From: Acrasis kona
Lineage: Eukaryota > Heterolobosea > Eutetramitea > Acrasida > Acrasidae
Direction of reading: 5' to 3'
DNA length: 64,000 nt
NCBI GenBank assembly: GCA_026419775.2
Contig: JAOPGA020000701.1
Coordinates: 53,278 to 117,277 of the forward strand
Shown in pieces: positions 20,204 through 32,240 of the stretch. The translations under genes and the position numbers were made by a program. Below the pieces are notes generated by a model. That model was not told the origin of the DNA. It did no database searches and saw only the letters and a program-made list of their open reading frames with translations. Numbering within the stretch: the first letter of the stretch is position 1; the number at the start of each line of letters is the position of its first letter.

Positions 20204-22469
20204 TTAATCATGATGATCATAGTGTACATTCAAATTAGGACTTTCATAGTTCGACTTTAAAAACTCCCTGTCTAATAAATACTGAACAAGTGCATATACA
20301 AAGAGGATAACTGCAACAACTCCGGTAACCGACAACACAATTGAGGACACAACGAGGAGTCCGTTAAATTTATTTCCGGTGACTGAAGTGATGACAGTCA
20401 TGCCATAATTAGAATCCGTATCAACAGTGTTATACACGACCAACGTAATATGAGTAGCGTTGTTTCTTCTTTGCTCTCTTCCAACTAAAACTTTCTCATT
20501 GACGTCCTCCAAGTTATGATATTCAAATTGTCCAACAAGCGCATCTCTGCTACTAGAATTTGGATAAATGTAACTGTCTCCTCCATGAAGGTACAAGTGA
20601 AGTTTTCCCTGTAATGTTAATTTATAAAAAATTAACAACTTACTTGATTGGTCTTCTTTGTTAATTTAACAGTTACATCAAATGAGCCGATTCCTCCCCT
20701 TCCAACATGTAATTGATAAGTGTGCATCTGCCTGCCAAACGTATAGCCAGAAAAAGAAACCGAAGAGCCAAACAAAATGTTGTTTACATATGAGCTGCAA
20801 TCTTCTTGGGAGTATCCAATAAAGCACTGACATGTGCCTTCAACACATTTTCCGTGACCCGAACATTCATTCGGACAATTATTTTTTGCGGCCAAACACT
20901 GTTCATGTATGAAAAGTTGATTTTCAATTGTAGTAATTACCTTGACGTCGTTAGGTAGGCACATTAGACCGTTTGTGCTGTTGATGAACCTGCTTAAAAG
21001 TACACGAGTTGATTGGCGTTGATCCATGGGAGCCATATGACCAGCATTGTATATCACAACCTAGAGCTTGTGAGAATAAAAGTCACAAAATCTTACTTGT
21101 TGAAGATTTTTGTGTGATTTAAACGTTCCAAGCGTTTGATTCTGACTATCATAGAATGTTTGTTTATCAGCATAATTAAATCCAGACGAACCACTCCACT
21201 TCAAGTTGCGTAAATAGTCACTTGTACCCATCGTTGCACAACGAATGTCATACTGTCCATTATATACTAGGACCTTAATCGTGTTATTAAACCCGTCCAA
21301 CAATTTAGATAATTCATTTTCATAGCTGGACTGAAACTCTGGAAGGAAATTTTGCCACGTTTGTTGGCTGCATTGAACGTAATTTGTTTTGGTTGATAGT
21401 GCGTCTCCAACATTTTTTTGTGAAAGGAAGGTTTCTAGTTGTTTGAGTGATTGATAGGATCCCATGGTTCTAAAATCATATTCCTAAGAGTTGTTATTTT
21501 AACGTTGATCGTGTAATTACATTGACGTCTCCACCAGCAGCCAAAACCTTATTAATTAGAGGGCTACAATAGGACTTCTCTGCTTCTTGGTATTGACCAT
21601 TATTAATAAGTTGATGACACTTTTCGCTCAACCTAAAAATTAAATTACGTTCATATGCTTATGGACATACCCTCTAAGATCAACATATGATTTGTAATTA
21701 CTAAGCCCCATTGCGTATGCTTGCAAACCATATGCATTTTGTTGAACATCTGGATTAATCCATGCGTTTCCTATCCCAACACCGGCCACTTTTCTATATT
21801 TGGCAAGAGAGCTGGCCAAAGCAATTGCAAATCTTCCCCCGTAACTTTCTCCAAACACGTATAATGGGTTGTTCGTGAGTTCAGGAAAATGATCCGCTGC
21901 AAAAATTAATTTTATCGCTTCGGACAGGTCGCTTGCGCTTTGCTCAGTTGTGCTTGGGTAGTTAGGTTGAGGATTAGCATTAAATGAGAACCCAGATCCA
22001 ACAGGATTATCAATATAAAGCATGTTAGCCTCTAAATGCCAGCTATAAATTGTTATAGAAAATTTGAATGTACATCAATTACCTTTCGGTATTGGATATA
22101 AGATTTGTTGTCTCTAACAAAAAAGGACCGTTTTCTAAGAATGCTCCTACCATGCTTGAGCAGCCTGGTCCACCGTTTAAAAAAACCTAACTGTCACCCT
22201 ACTTCAGAAATGAATTTGAACATACAACAACAGGCGCATTCGGTTTATCATTCTTCACCATTAAATAGAATATTTGATTGTTATTGGATGCCGTCAAATA
22301 ACCAGTAAACATTTCTGGTAGTGCTTGCCATGAAGTCTTGTTTATGAATAAATACATAAAGAAAATAGTTACATACAACAGTGGGTAGTGTTCTAACTGC
22401 ATCCTTTGTGCAATATACAAGCACTAACGAAATAATAGTAAGCAAAGAGGTGACAACAAAGAGCCTCAT
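20204..22469 (-). CDS. Serine carboxypeptidase (S10) with EGF-like module and membrane anchor (652 aa)
   Basis: Nine exons join in frame; the eight introns are 35-42 nt (22337-22376, 22187-22225, 22043-22082, 21633-21670, 21484-21520, 21061-21096, 20899-20940, 20609-20643). A signal peptide ([18 protein letters not shown]) precedes a full S10 peptidase: [18 protein letters not shown] (catalytic Ser), [10 protein letters not shown] (Asp) and IYNAGHMAP (His). After it comes an EGF-like module ([18 protein letters not shown]), a beta-rich segment and a transmembrane helix near the end ([24 protein letters not shown]) with a ~25-residue tail. It removes C-terminal residues from peptides in acidic compartments; the anchor suggests a lysosomal, phagosomal or surface membrane site. 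The 42-nt intron 20899-20940 lacks stops, so reading through it would insert 14 residues. Confidence 0.88.
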
Positions 22470-22775
22470 CTCAAACTGTCACACGTCAATTATTTACAAT
22501 AATTTATTTTAAAATAAAGATCCACAGCAACACGACCGTTCGAATCATTCGGATACTTTTAATTGAGAATATTCTTTCCCATGTAGAAGACAATAGAGTG
22601 GTTGATAGCTTTGTATGATGACTCCACTCGTCTCTATGGCTACAATTAAATTTTTTATATTTCTTCCATCTTTCTGTGGATATTGTTCTTGTGGTTGGGT
22701 TGATCGAACTTTTCGTCTTGTGTACTTAAACAATTATTAGGCAACCACAACAATTTCTACATCGCTCTCAGGTCC
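22470..22775. promoter_or_regulatory. Shared region between divergent genes
   Basis: About 305 bases between the starts of the carboxypeptidase and trypsin-like genes. It should hold both promoters. A 62-codon frame on the minus strand lacks an ATG and was not called. No clear TATA box for either gene. Confidence 0.4.
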
Positions 22776-24609
22776 ATGGACGTTTTAACTTTAATTATCG
22801 AGTTTATTGATATTAGTGATAACCTTGATGAGTATTCTAACACATTAATGACTATATACTCAGTCTGTAGAGGTTTCGATTATACTATAATAAGATTGCT
22901 TCACAGGCTATCGCTTTTAAATAAACTGGATGCTTTCTTAAAATCAAAGCACGGAGGTCATTTGTGTTTAAGGGTATTGAACCTGAGTAGCAATATAAAT
23001 AATGGTTTAATCTTTGTGAGTTCCTCAGTACCTTTCTCAGGGACTGTTGTAAAAAGCCTAACAAGGTCAAATTTTCAAATATTTGTAATCAATGACATTG
23101 ACATCCCATCAAGAATGATTGCAGAGAATGTGGCTATCTATGAATCTGAAGGTGAAAATGACTACTCAAAGAAGATCTTAGACAGAAGGTGCTTTAATAC
23201 AGCAGACTTAGATGAAATCTTTAGACGGCCTCATATGATGGAAAGTATTACAAAAAGAGTTTCCCAGGAGAATTGGAACTGGTTAAAGTTAATAGGTTAC
23301 CAAATTCTCTGCCGCCATCAAAGGAATGATATGCAGGGTAACCCTTCGACAATCTTCACTACGGAGACAATGTTTCCACTTTCTTCAACAGTACTGGTGA
23401 GCTGCCTTCATGGTGTACAAAAGAAAGACACCCACACACATACATATGTAAGTACAGATGCGTGTAACTTGGGGAATTTTATGGATAACCGTGGGGATTC
23501 TGCTAAATTTGATGATTATCCTCGACTTACAATTGGCAAAAAAGTTCCACTCGTGACCAGCAATAAACCAAAAACTATCCAGAGCACGTTGATAACAAAC
23601 ATCCAAAATAATAGTGCCTGGGGATACCGTTACCCTGTGGAAGATCGAGAATTTAACCACGGCCCAAAAATGAACACTCAATACGACATTGTTCATTTGA
23701 AGCAACAAACAGCATTGTCACCATTAGATGTATATCCTGTTCCCTACAGTGGTAGGGTACAAGAGGGTAATGTTGTTGTAGTACTAGGCTATCCAACTAA
23801 AATAAAGGATGATGAAATATCGCGCAGATACAGAACCCTTTATAAAGGTACCATACCAACGATTGAAGACCTCGGACGGGTTTTTACCTTTGGCATTAGA
23901 AACTACTCGTTTGGGTACGTATCACAAGTGACCAACAACTTTGTCTATTGCCGAGTCCACAGTAGCCCTGGATTTAGCGGCGGTCCAGCGCTCATAATTA
24001 AAGACGGAAGGTTCTTCTTGATTGGTATGCTGTGCAATAGTGTTATTGGGGTGCCAATGGATAAAAAAAAGTATGGTGCCACCGTGATGAGTGTGAACCA
24101 TCCTGCGTTTGTAGCCGTATATGGCTCAGTGGTGTTCCCGACTTTGTCACAAGATCAAAAGAAACTTGCCACTTCATATATGATGCAGCATGAATCAGTC
24201 TTGAAGAATTACTTTGATGTGAACTCTAAATAAAAATTATGATCTCGACAGCTACAAACTGAAGCAAGCTGGTGTCAGAACCCAAGTGATGATGGATGTC
24301 AATGATTTTTACATTGCGGCATCACAATCTGAAATGTGCGCTGAGAACAATGATGGGTCAATGTTTATCAAGTGGCAGCCAAATAATTTAATGGGGAGGA
24401 GGGATGTATTGCAATTGGATGGTGGTTACACATTGTTTATTGATCAACTTATTGAGGAACAACAGCCTCAGGATCGATTAAGAGAGATAATCAATTATTT
24501 GAAAAAACATACACAAGCTTGTATTTACAGTCACTCCCGAATCAAATGCACACATTTATCATCTTTAATTAAACTTTTGTGCAAAACGCATTTGTTGTTT
24601 ATTTATTAG
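22776..24609 (+). CDS. Trypsin-fold protease with F-box-like N-terminus
   Basis: The N-terminus (MDVLTLIIEFIDISDNLDEYSNTLMTIYSVCRGF) resembles an F-box. A trypsin/chymotrypsin-fold domain occupies ~200-430, with His in SCLHGV (H212), Asp in QYDIVHLK (D304) and Ser in SSPGFSGGP (S401), so the triad is complete. There is no signal peptide, so it looks intracellular, like HtrA-type or viral-like chymotrypsin folds rather than secreted trypsins. The first frame stops at 24233. Splicing a 46-nt intron (24219-24264) instead continues in frame as QAGVRTQVMMDVNDFY... to 24609, giving ~595 residues. AATAAA overlaps the 24233 stop, so two alternative ends are possible. Partner and substrate unknown. 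Confidence 0.7.
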
Positions 24610-25569
24610 AGTTTTTTAATTTTGTAAAAATGATCAATACTCCTACCATGGTTATTCAACAGCATGGTGCTTACAATTAGACAAGTGTGTGTGTTTGCTT
24701 ACTTGGTACCACATATATGGCACATTTACATATTGTTTTTTTTTGAAAGTTCATCGAATTTCATTGTTATCCGGATCCTTTCCACTCGAACATCCAAAAT
24801 CAACAAAATTTCGGACATACGTACCGCATTTGTATGATCGAAACAAACATATATTTTCACTTTGGTTTTGTCTATCCCTCTAAAAAGATGTTCAAAAATA
24901 AATCGGCCTGTAGTATGATTGAGTTTACTGTATCATTTGCGCAAATTAGCATTTCCACCTTATATAACAATTAGTTATATTTTTGATTTGTTATATTTAC
25001 TCTTGCACCTCCTATCCCGTCTTTCTCTTTGAATTTAAATTGGCATTGTCATTGTTCAAATGTGACGGACCAATTTCATCTTGATTCAAATTCGATTGAA
25101 TTAATCTCCGTGGTTCTTTGAAAGCTTCTCGCCTTGAAGTTGTTATTAATGTTCAATGTTGCCACAATATAAAATGGCGTTGTACTTTCTAATTAGAAGG
25201 CTGACAATTTAAATGTGTAATTTCGAAGAAGAAGATTTTTTTTCTACCGGAGGGATACAAAAATTTTTACCGGGAGTGCACAATTACACTAGGATTGTGG
25301 CAACCTAACGTTCCCATTTAAAGTGTTGTAGTTGTAATCCTTCCTCTTTCTTGATCCTGGCATAAAACTATTAAAGTCAATGTTTGACTTGATTTGTTTG
25401 GTCTGGTTAGATGGTTTCTCGATTTATATTGTTCTTGTTGTTTCTCAGTGTGTTTCATATTATTGTGTAGCTTTGTTTTTCATGAATAAATTCTTTTTAG
25501 GTTTACAATTTATTTCTTTGTGAAGTTGACAACATTTGACAAAAAGTCACCACTTAAGCACGTTATAAG
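24610..25569. other. Long intergenic region (about 960 bases)
   Basis: AT-rich with homopolymer runs and no convincing coding frame, tRNA or rRNA. An 11-base inverted repeat (GTTGCCACAAT at 25158, its complement at 25294) brackets 147 bases. Such a pair is expected by chance in a window this size and no target-site duplication is seen. Confidence 0.45.
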
Positions 25570-27634
25570 ATGGGAGGTATAGAGGCTCTTGATAAAGCGA
25601 GAACTACGAGATTAGCTCTTGAGGTAATAAAGATACAAAATAATAATAATCCTTGAAGGCTCTCGTAGAACAGGGTGTAATACCTGATGAGTTACGCATA
25701 TATATGAAAGTAAGTGGTTTTGTCATATTCATAAAATAACTTTCTAGTCAAAAGATATTGGCATTGATATTACTGCAAACAGTACCGCTTTAGACTATGG
25801 GACTAAAGTGTTTAATCACTCAGACAAGAATTATTCAGAAGAGAAAATAAGAATTCTTTCGGAATTGGAAGGGTATAACTACTTGTTACTACGGAACTCT
25901 GGAATCAAACAATGGCCCATGGAACTAAATCATTCAAAGGTAATGGTTTTGGATCTAAGCCACAACAAACTGCATCTAGGTTTACAGCAGTTTGTAGATC
26001 CTCCCTATGACCCGAGGAAATCAGAATCAAATATTGATGTAAAGAAAGATGCACGAGAAGGGATACTGCCTTTATTAAAATTTTTAGACTTATCGGACAA
26101 TCTTTTAAGCGAAATACCGATGGGACTCTTGACAAAATTAAAGCCACTTAAATTTCTTCGGCTGAACAACAATGACTTTTCTAGAGATCCTCAAGGACCA
26201 CAAAGTACAATAATATTAGAAATAAAGTTCTTAGAGTGCACAAATTGTAAACTTGAGGTCCTACCACAACCCATCAGAACAGGTCGGTTTAGTAGACTAA
26301 CGTACCTTAACGTGTCAAACAATCCATCACTAAGTGTCATAATAGAAACACCAGAAAATCACACTCTTTCCAACCTTACCCACTTAAACATTAGCAATTG
26401 TAACATTGACTCTTTTCAATTTGATAAGATCATGAAACAATCACATCATCTAGTCATACTTTGTGCCAACGAAAACAATCTGAGAGGTACCATTATCTTA
26501 GGCAGCCAATCACTCAAAACAATAAAGATGAGCGGAAATCAAATTGAAGAAATTTCCATACCTTGTGTTATACCAAGACTTTGCTATTTAGACATTAGTA
26601 ACAACCAGCTCACTTCGCTTCCAGAAGACATTTTTGATCTTGCTGAGTTCTTATCAGAACTCACAATCAGTCACAATCACATTTCCTACATTCCTTCCTC
26701 AGTCTCCGAATCCCGATTAAGCATGCTAGATGCTTCCTACAACAGCATCACGGACGTTAATTTTATGAGCCATTTAGGGTTAGGTTCCATTCATACATTA
26801 AAACTTTCACACAACAAAATCCAAAGCATTCCGCCAACAGCTCCCTGGATCACTTCCACGGCACTTCGACATTTAAATCTTTCCCACAATCAAATCAACG
26901 GAGTGGCCATACCGGACAAGTGTATAGAATCATGGTTCAATCTTTCTTACTTGAATTTGGAAAACAACAATCTTTCACTTCTATCAAAGACGCCAATCAA
27001 TAAGCTTGCACAGCTAAGAGAACTTTATTTATCAAATAATCTTTTACAGGAATTACCCATCAAAATGACCGACTTGAGAGGATTACAAAGAGTTTCGTTG
27101 GACCAAACCACATTTAAAATATCACAACTTGTACAATTACCCGACGTGAAGACATGGATGAAGAATTACAGAGTCAACCTCACTTCGGAATACACAACAA
27201 TCATGTGCGTAACGCCAGAAACACAAACATTAACGAATGGATCTCATCGTTGTTTGTACATTGGAAACGAAATGATTGCTTCGGGACGTCATGTATTAGA
27301 ACAATTCAGAATATCAAACATTTACAAAATCACCGATTCGTTCGACCTAAAGACACATTACGAAGGAGAAGAATTTCAAACCGAAAATGATGTTTTTGAA
27401 CAAATTATCAAATCAACAATACCTTCCATTAGAGATTTATTGGATAGGAACGTAAACGTAATCATGTACTGTACGGCTGGTAAAAACGAAACGGTTGCTG
27501 TTGCTGCTGCCTTTATGATTTTGGTGTTGAAAAAGAGTTATCAAGAAGTGAAGGAGTACTTTGAATCGTTTGGTGTACATGGTTTAATAAAGTATCGTAA
27601 AGTGCTGATCAAGTATTCAAACAGGAACATGTAA
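25570..27634 (+). CDS. LRR protein with C-terminal dual-specificity pseudophosphatase (663 aa)
   Basis: Two tiny 5' exons (54 and 51 nt) precede the main one; introns are 25624-25658 and 25710-25747. Residues ~35-120 and onward hold about fifteen LRRs of the typical LxxLxLxxNxL type (VLDLSHNKL, LKFLDLSDNLLSEIP, LRHLNLSHNQI, LRELYLSNNLLQELP). After ~510 the sequence reads as a dual-specificity phosphatase fold (RCLYIGNEMIASGRHVLEQFRISNIYKI; IPSIRDLLDRNVNVIMYC). In the signature loop the Cys (~610) is kept, but the preceding His is Tyr and the essential Arg is Glu (YCTAGKNE instead of HCxxGxxR), so phosphate binding should be lost. Probably a phosphoprotein-binding or scaffold protein. Cytosolic, as no signal peptide is seen. 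Confidence 0.85.
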
Positions 27635-27691
27635 ATGTTACATTAGACATTGTAAAATAAAAGTTAAAAATAATCAACAAAAAACATATTT

Positions 27692-30600
27692 TTAATTCAA
27701 GATGAAAATTACAAAAATAACAAGAAGGGTGGTCCACATGGCTGGTGTGTTGGAAAAGGCAGCTCCAATATCACAACCCTCTCCGGTGTAACCTTTATCA
27801 CAACTACAAGTTCCGCTCTCCTTCAAGCAGATACCTCTTCCACTACAATCATTTCTACAACGACGATCAGAACAAGTCAAACCCTTCCACACGCTGCTAG
27901 GCGTACAAACGCAAACGCCTCTCGTCGTGTCACAATATCCATGCAAACTACACAATGGATCAGGACATTGATACAATTCACAACTAGTGCCCAAGAATTC
28001 AGCAAAGCATGCACAAACACCAGTAACAGTATTACAAACACCTTGACCAAAGCAATTATTGGGACATGGCTTGGAACCAACCACCATCAGCGTGTGGTCC
28101 GATCCAGCTTGCACCTCAATGACGTCGGTAGTAGAGGCCACTCCATTAACCTTAATACTAGACCTCGGAACCAACGTAGGAGCCAATCGATCATTTCTAT
28201 CGGAAAGACCCAACTGTCCCTTATCGTTGGATCCCATCGCATATACGTCTCCATTATCCAACAACACCATGGTGTGTTTTCCTCCGAATTTCGCACCGCT
28301 CACCTGTATCACGTTCGTTTTGAAGAATGGATGAAGCGTAGGTACGTTGACTGAGCTATTGTGGTTCAACCCGAGCTGTCCCCTATCGTTAGCTCCCATC
28401 ACGTACAATCCTTTGCTCGTCATGATCCAAGTGGTGCTCGATCCCGTCCAAACCTTACTCATGGTCATGTTTGTGAGTATTTTGGTGTCGTTGATGACGC
28501 CCACGGGCAAGAAACTAGTTGTCCTGTAGAGAGGTCCGATTCCGAGTTGACCGTCCATGTTTAAACCTGCTCCATATGCATCGTAGGTAACGACTGTACC
28601 TCCGCTCGAAATGGACGTTGTCTTTAGGATGTAAACGCTGTGTTGATCTCCCAATGAGAAATCAACAACGAAGCTGTTCACTCTGATCATGATTTGACGC
28701 AACCGTAAGCTCAACAGGCCGAGTTGACCTTCGGTGTTTGCTCCCCACATGTAAAGCGAATTAGATCCGGTGAGCAAACCTGCGTGCGTGACTCCGGCGT
28801 CAATTTTGAGAATGGTGGTGGCGTTGACTGAAAAATCAGATCCAGAGATTGGAATGGGCGATCCGATGAATGGTGTTAATGCGGCTACGCTTTCTGTTCC
28901 TTGAGCTAATTGACCAATGTCGTTCGATCCCATTCCGTAGAATCCATTTTGTGATCTTGCGAGCGTTCCGTTGGCGAGTCCGAAAATGTTAATCGTTTCA
29001 ATGTATGTCGTTACTGTCGTGGGATTTCCGCCACCTAAAAATAAATGTGAGATTCATTTTGAATGTGCATGCTTACCGACTGCAAAGTTTGTAATGTTAA
29101 AGTTGTTGAATGCGGAGAAAATGATGGGACTGAATACATCAAGAGCTGCAGGAGACATGATTAAATTGGCAGAGTTTTCTCCGAAAATGTAATATTTTCC
29201 ACTTGGTTGATTGTATACAATTGAGAATTGATCTCCGACGTAAATTTTATCTGCTGTGAGACCCGTGAGGGTGGAATTGATTTGGAAGACACTAGGGAAT
29301 TTATCTGGCACTCCCAAGTTATTTTGTGCACCCCATCCGTATAATGAACCCGTCGAGGTCAGTAGGAAACTTGCTGCGGAGGATAATTGTAGTCCGAGTG
29401 CACCTGTTGCTACGTTTGAGTTGATGTTGGTTGGGACGATTGGTGTGGCGGTGTTAAGTGTGGTGGAGATCCACGCAGTTGCATTTTTGTAAGCGTCAAT
29501 TCCAAGTTGATTGTAAACATTGTTACCGCAACCAAAAACTAGACCACTATCCGTAACATACATTCCGTGTGCGATGGGACCACCAAAACTATCGAAGCCA
29601 AGCGACAATGCTACTTGAGTGATTTTGAAAGTCTGACCAGATAGACTCGGAATGACGGTTGGTGTTGAGTAGGTACTGGTTGTGCTCATGCAGAGGCAAG
29701 CGGAAGGGTTTTGACCCCATCCATATACTTTGGTTTTATCTCCGCTGATGGCAACTGAGGTGGAACCTTGGGTGGAGATGTAACTTACATCAGAGCTTAC
29801 TTTCTTGAATGTGTAGTCAAGTGCGGCTTGTGGGTTCAATCCTAAAAAAGTTAATGAATTGTTACGTAAGTAATGATTANTTACCAAGACTGTAATAAGA
29901 ATTATCTAAACCAGCGGCGTATAGATTGTTTGCGTTGGTAACGTAAAATAAATAGTTTATGGTACCACCGACTTGCACGACGTATTCTGATCCTCCGGTA
30001 TCAATTGTATTTGGGAGTTTTAGCGGAATAGGGATAGATGTGGATTGATTTTGAGTTCCTAATTGTCTAACAAAGTAACGAATTGTTTGAATATAATGTC
30101 GCATACCCATAATAGTTATTTCCCCAGCCATAAAGGTTGTTTGTGGCAGTTAACCCTATAGTGGTAGATCCGACTGCCCAAATCTTGGCGAAAACATCAA
30201 GACTACTCAATCTGGTTGCGATGCTGAGGGGATTGGTATTGCCTTGTCCGAATTGATAATTATCGTTCTCACCAAATCCATAAACCTGATTAATGTTACT
30301 TGATGATTAAAATGTAGTTTGATGTACCTTTTTAGATGCTGTTTGAATTATAGTATGTCTGTCACCACATGTCAAGGAAGTTGCTTCTTCTTGTAGATCA
30401 TATATTAAGCAAGGCGTAGAGAGCTCTTCGTCTGTTTTTGTATTATTAAGGCCTAGTAAGGAGCCTCCTGAATTTTTTCCCCAGCCATACACTTTTCCTC
30501 TTTTATTTATAACGACAACTCTCCAAACTCCTGTAGTACCTTGAAGTTGTCCGATAGACGTGCACATAAACGAGATGGCATCTCCTCCCAGTTGAGAATA

Positions 30601-30738
30601 TAGTTGTGAAGGTATGTTAGGGTCATTTTGCGCCAGCTGACCAGCTGAATTAGATCCCATTCCGTATAGAACCCTATTTTGCCCAAAAGCACTGGCAATC
30701 AGAACTAGAATGCACAGCAGTGTGAGTCCCTTTGTCAT
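27692..30738 (-). CDS. Secreted RCC1-repeat protein with EGF modules and C-terminal anchor (959 aa)
   Basis: Five exons (introns 29035-29076, 29842-29884, 30067-30106, 30286-30327) give 959 residues. A signal peptide (LTLLCILVLIASAFG) is followed by many RCC1-type blades (YGMGSNSAGQLAQN, YGWGKNSGG, VMGANDRGQLGLN, AMGSNDKGQLGLS) that should build one or two seven-bladed propellers. Residues ~820-935 contain three EGF-like modules (CFGQGVCNTVTGVCAC, CSLHGYCDTTRGVCVC, CSGRGICLKESGTCSC). The last ~18 residues are hydrophobic after NTPAMW, a GPI-signal or short anchor. RCC1 propellers are usually intracellular GEF or scaffold domains, so the extracellular setting is notable. The single N in the window (29880) lies inside an intron four bases from its donor and does not touch coding sequence. 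Confidence 0.87.
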
Positions 30739-31301
30739 TATACTTGAATGATTTGGTCCGTTGTTATCTATTTTTTAAAAAAATCATTAACAGTTACGTT
30801 TCGCAATGACATTGACACATCAAGAGTAAAGCCCCATCAAAGAATTCTCCGCAGCTTTAAAGTATTACAAATAATCTCCTCAAAATTCTTTTATGATGTG
30901 TCGATCCGGATCAGAGTGTCTTGATTAATAATTAGAATTATTACTTTGATGTTAATTTCAAGTAGTCTAATAAACTTTATTTTAGATGACAAATTTCATA
31001 TCAAACGTATTGGAACCAACCATGGACACGTTATCCGAATGTGGGAAATAATGAGTTAGTATTCCTAAGAATGTTGAATAATGTGTCTTTCGTAACGTCT
31101 GACTTTTTTTCTTTTACTCCTAGTTAATAAATTGTAAGCCCATGTTTCTATAAACGACATGGACTTGAAACAAGAAAAAATACTCGTTCTAATTGTTCTC
31201 CTGATGAACCAACAAACATTTGTAAACGTAACAGGTTGACCCATGACAGAATAATAAAACTTGAATAGGAGATTTTTGTGAGCTTCACAAACCAACAAGA
31301 A
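30739..31301. other. Intergenic region between divergent genes
   Basis: About 560 AT-rich bases; only short overlapping frames. It presumably carries the promoters of the RCC1/EGF gene and the carrier gene. Nothing else recognised. Confidence 0.4.
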
Positions 31302-32230
31302 ATGGCTGAGGCAACACCCGTTTGGGTTTTATTAACCGCTTCGAGCACTGCTAGCGTATTCAATACCTTGCTAATGAATCCTGTAGAAGTGGTTAAGGTT
31401 TGTAAACTCACCAATATGAACAACGGTAACAGCAGTAGACTACACAACAACTCTATCCCGAGCTGGGATTCTCAGCGAGTCTAAAGTATATATCGTCACT
31501 ACATGGCGGAACATTGACGGGATTGTATCGGGGAATGATTCCCGCACTCACCCTCAATGTGCCTTCACAAATGATATACTTAACACTGTATGAACAGGTC
31601 AAATCATACATGACTCAAATCAATTTAAATACCAAGTTGGGCATTACGTTTGATGCAGTACCATTCGCTGCGGGTGCAGCTTCAAGAATGTTTCTAGTGG
31701 GAGTGGGCACACCGGTGGAATGCATACGTGTTTATCAACAAAGCCATGCGGGTGCAACATGGATATCCTCCTTTAAAGCGTTGAATGGAGACAGCGTGGG
31801 TTTTACTTCATACGTAAGGAATGCATTCCGAGGGTTGGGCACGACACTTTTGAGGGATGGGCCTTATGCCGGCATCTACTGGAGTACCATAGAAACACTC
31901 AAAAAAAGTCACATCTGGAAATATGTTTACAAAAATTCGAAACACGATGAAGTAATCAAGAGTAGCGCTATAGACTTTGTTAGCGCCACTTGTGGTTCAA
32001 TGTTGGCTTCTGTAATTACTAATCCATTAGATGTAATCAAAACTCGCATTCAGAGCAGCGAGAAGCCACTTGGCATCAGACAGGTAGTGCAGAACATGAG
32101 GGAAAGTAAATTGGGATTATATAAAAACTTGACGGCTGGGGTATGGTCAAGAATGTTGAGGGCAGCACCATCAGGTGCAATCATGTATACATCATATGAA
32201 TTTATAAAGGGGTTGTTAAACAAAATATAA
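31302..32230 (+). CDS. Mitochondrial carrier family protein, SLC25A39/40-like (295 aa)
   Basis: Two exons joined across intron 31398-31438 (41 nt). Three carrier repeats are visible: PVEVVKTT in repeat 1 (a variant of PxDxxK), a degenerate PVECIRVYQQ in repeat 2, and a textbook NPLDVIKTRIQ in repeat 3. Flanking phrases LYRGMIPALTLNVPSQMIYLTLYE, FRGLGTTLLRDGPYAGIYW and SRMLRAAPSGAIMYTSYEFIK fit the SLC25A39/SLC25A40 branch, which imports glutathione into the matrix in animals. The subfamily call is tentative. The length is standard for the family. It works in the inner mitochondrial membrane and has no presequence, as usual for carriers. Confidence 0.85.
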
Positions 32231-32240
32231 AACATTTATG

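Noticed and set aside
22545-22733. 62-aa minus-strand frame between divergent genes
   Set aside because: No ATG and no recognisable feature; it sits where promoters are expected.
25158-25304. 11-base inverted repeats resembling MITE ends
   Set aside because: About two such pairs are expected by chance at this spacing in the window; no target-site duplication or internal similarity.
29880-29880. Ambiguous base N as a possible break in the RCC1/EGF gene
   Set aside because: It lies inside an intron near the donor; the exons join in frame without it.
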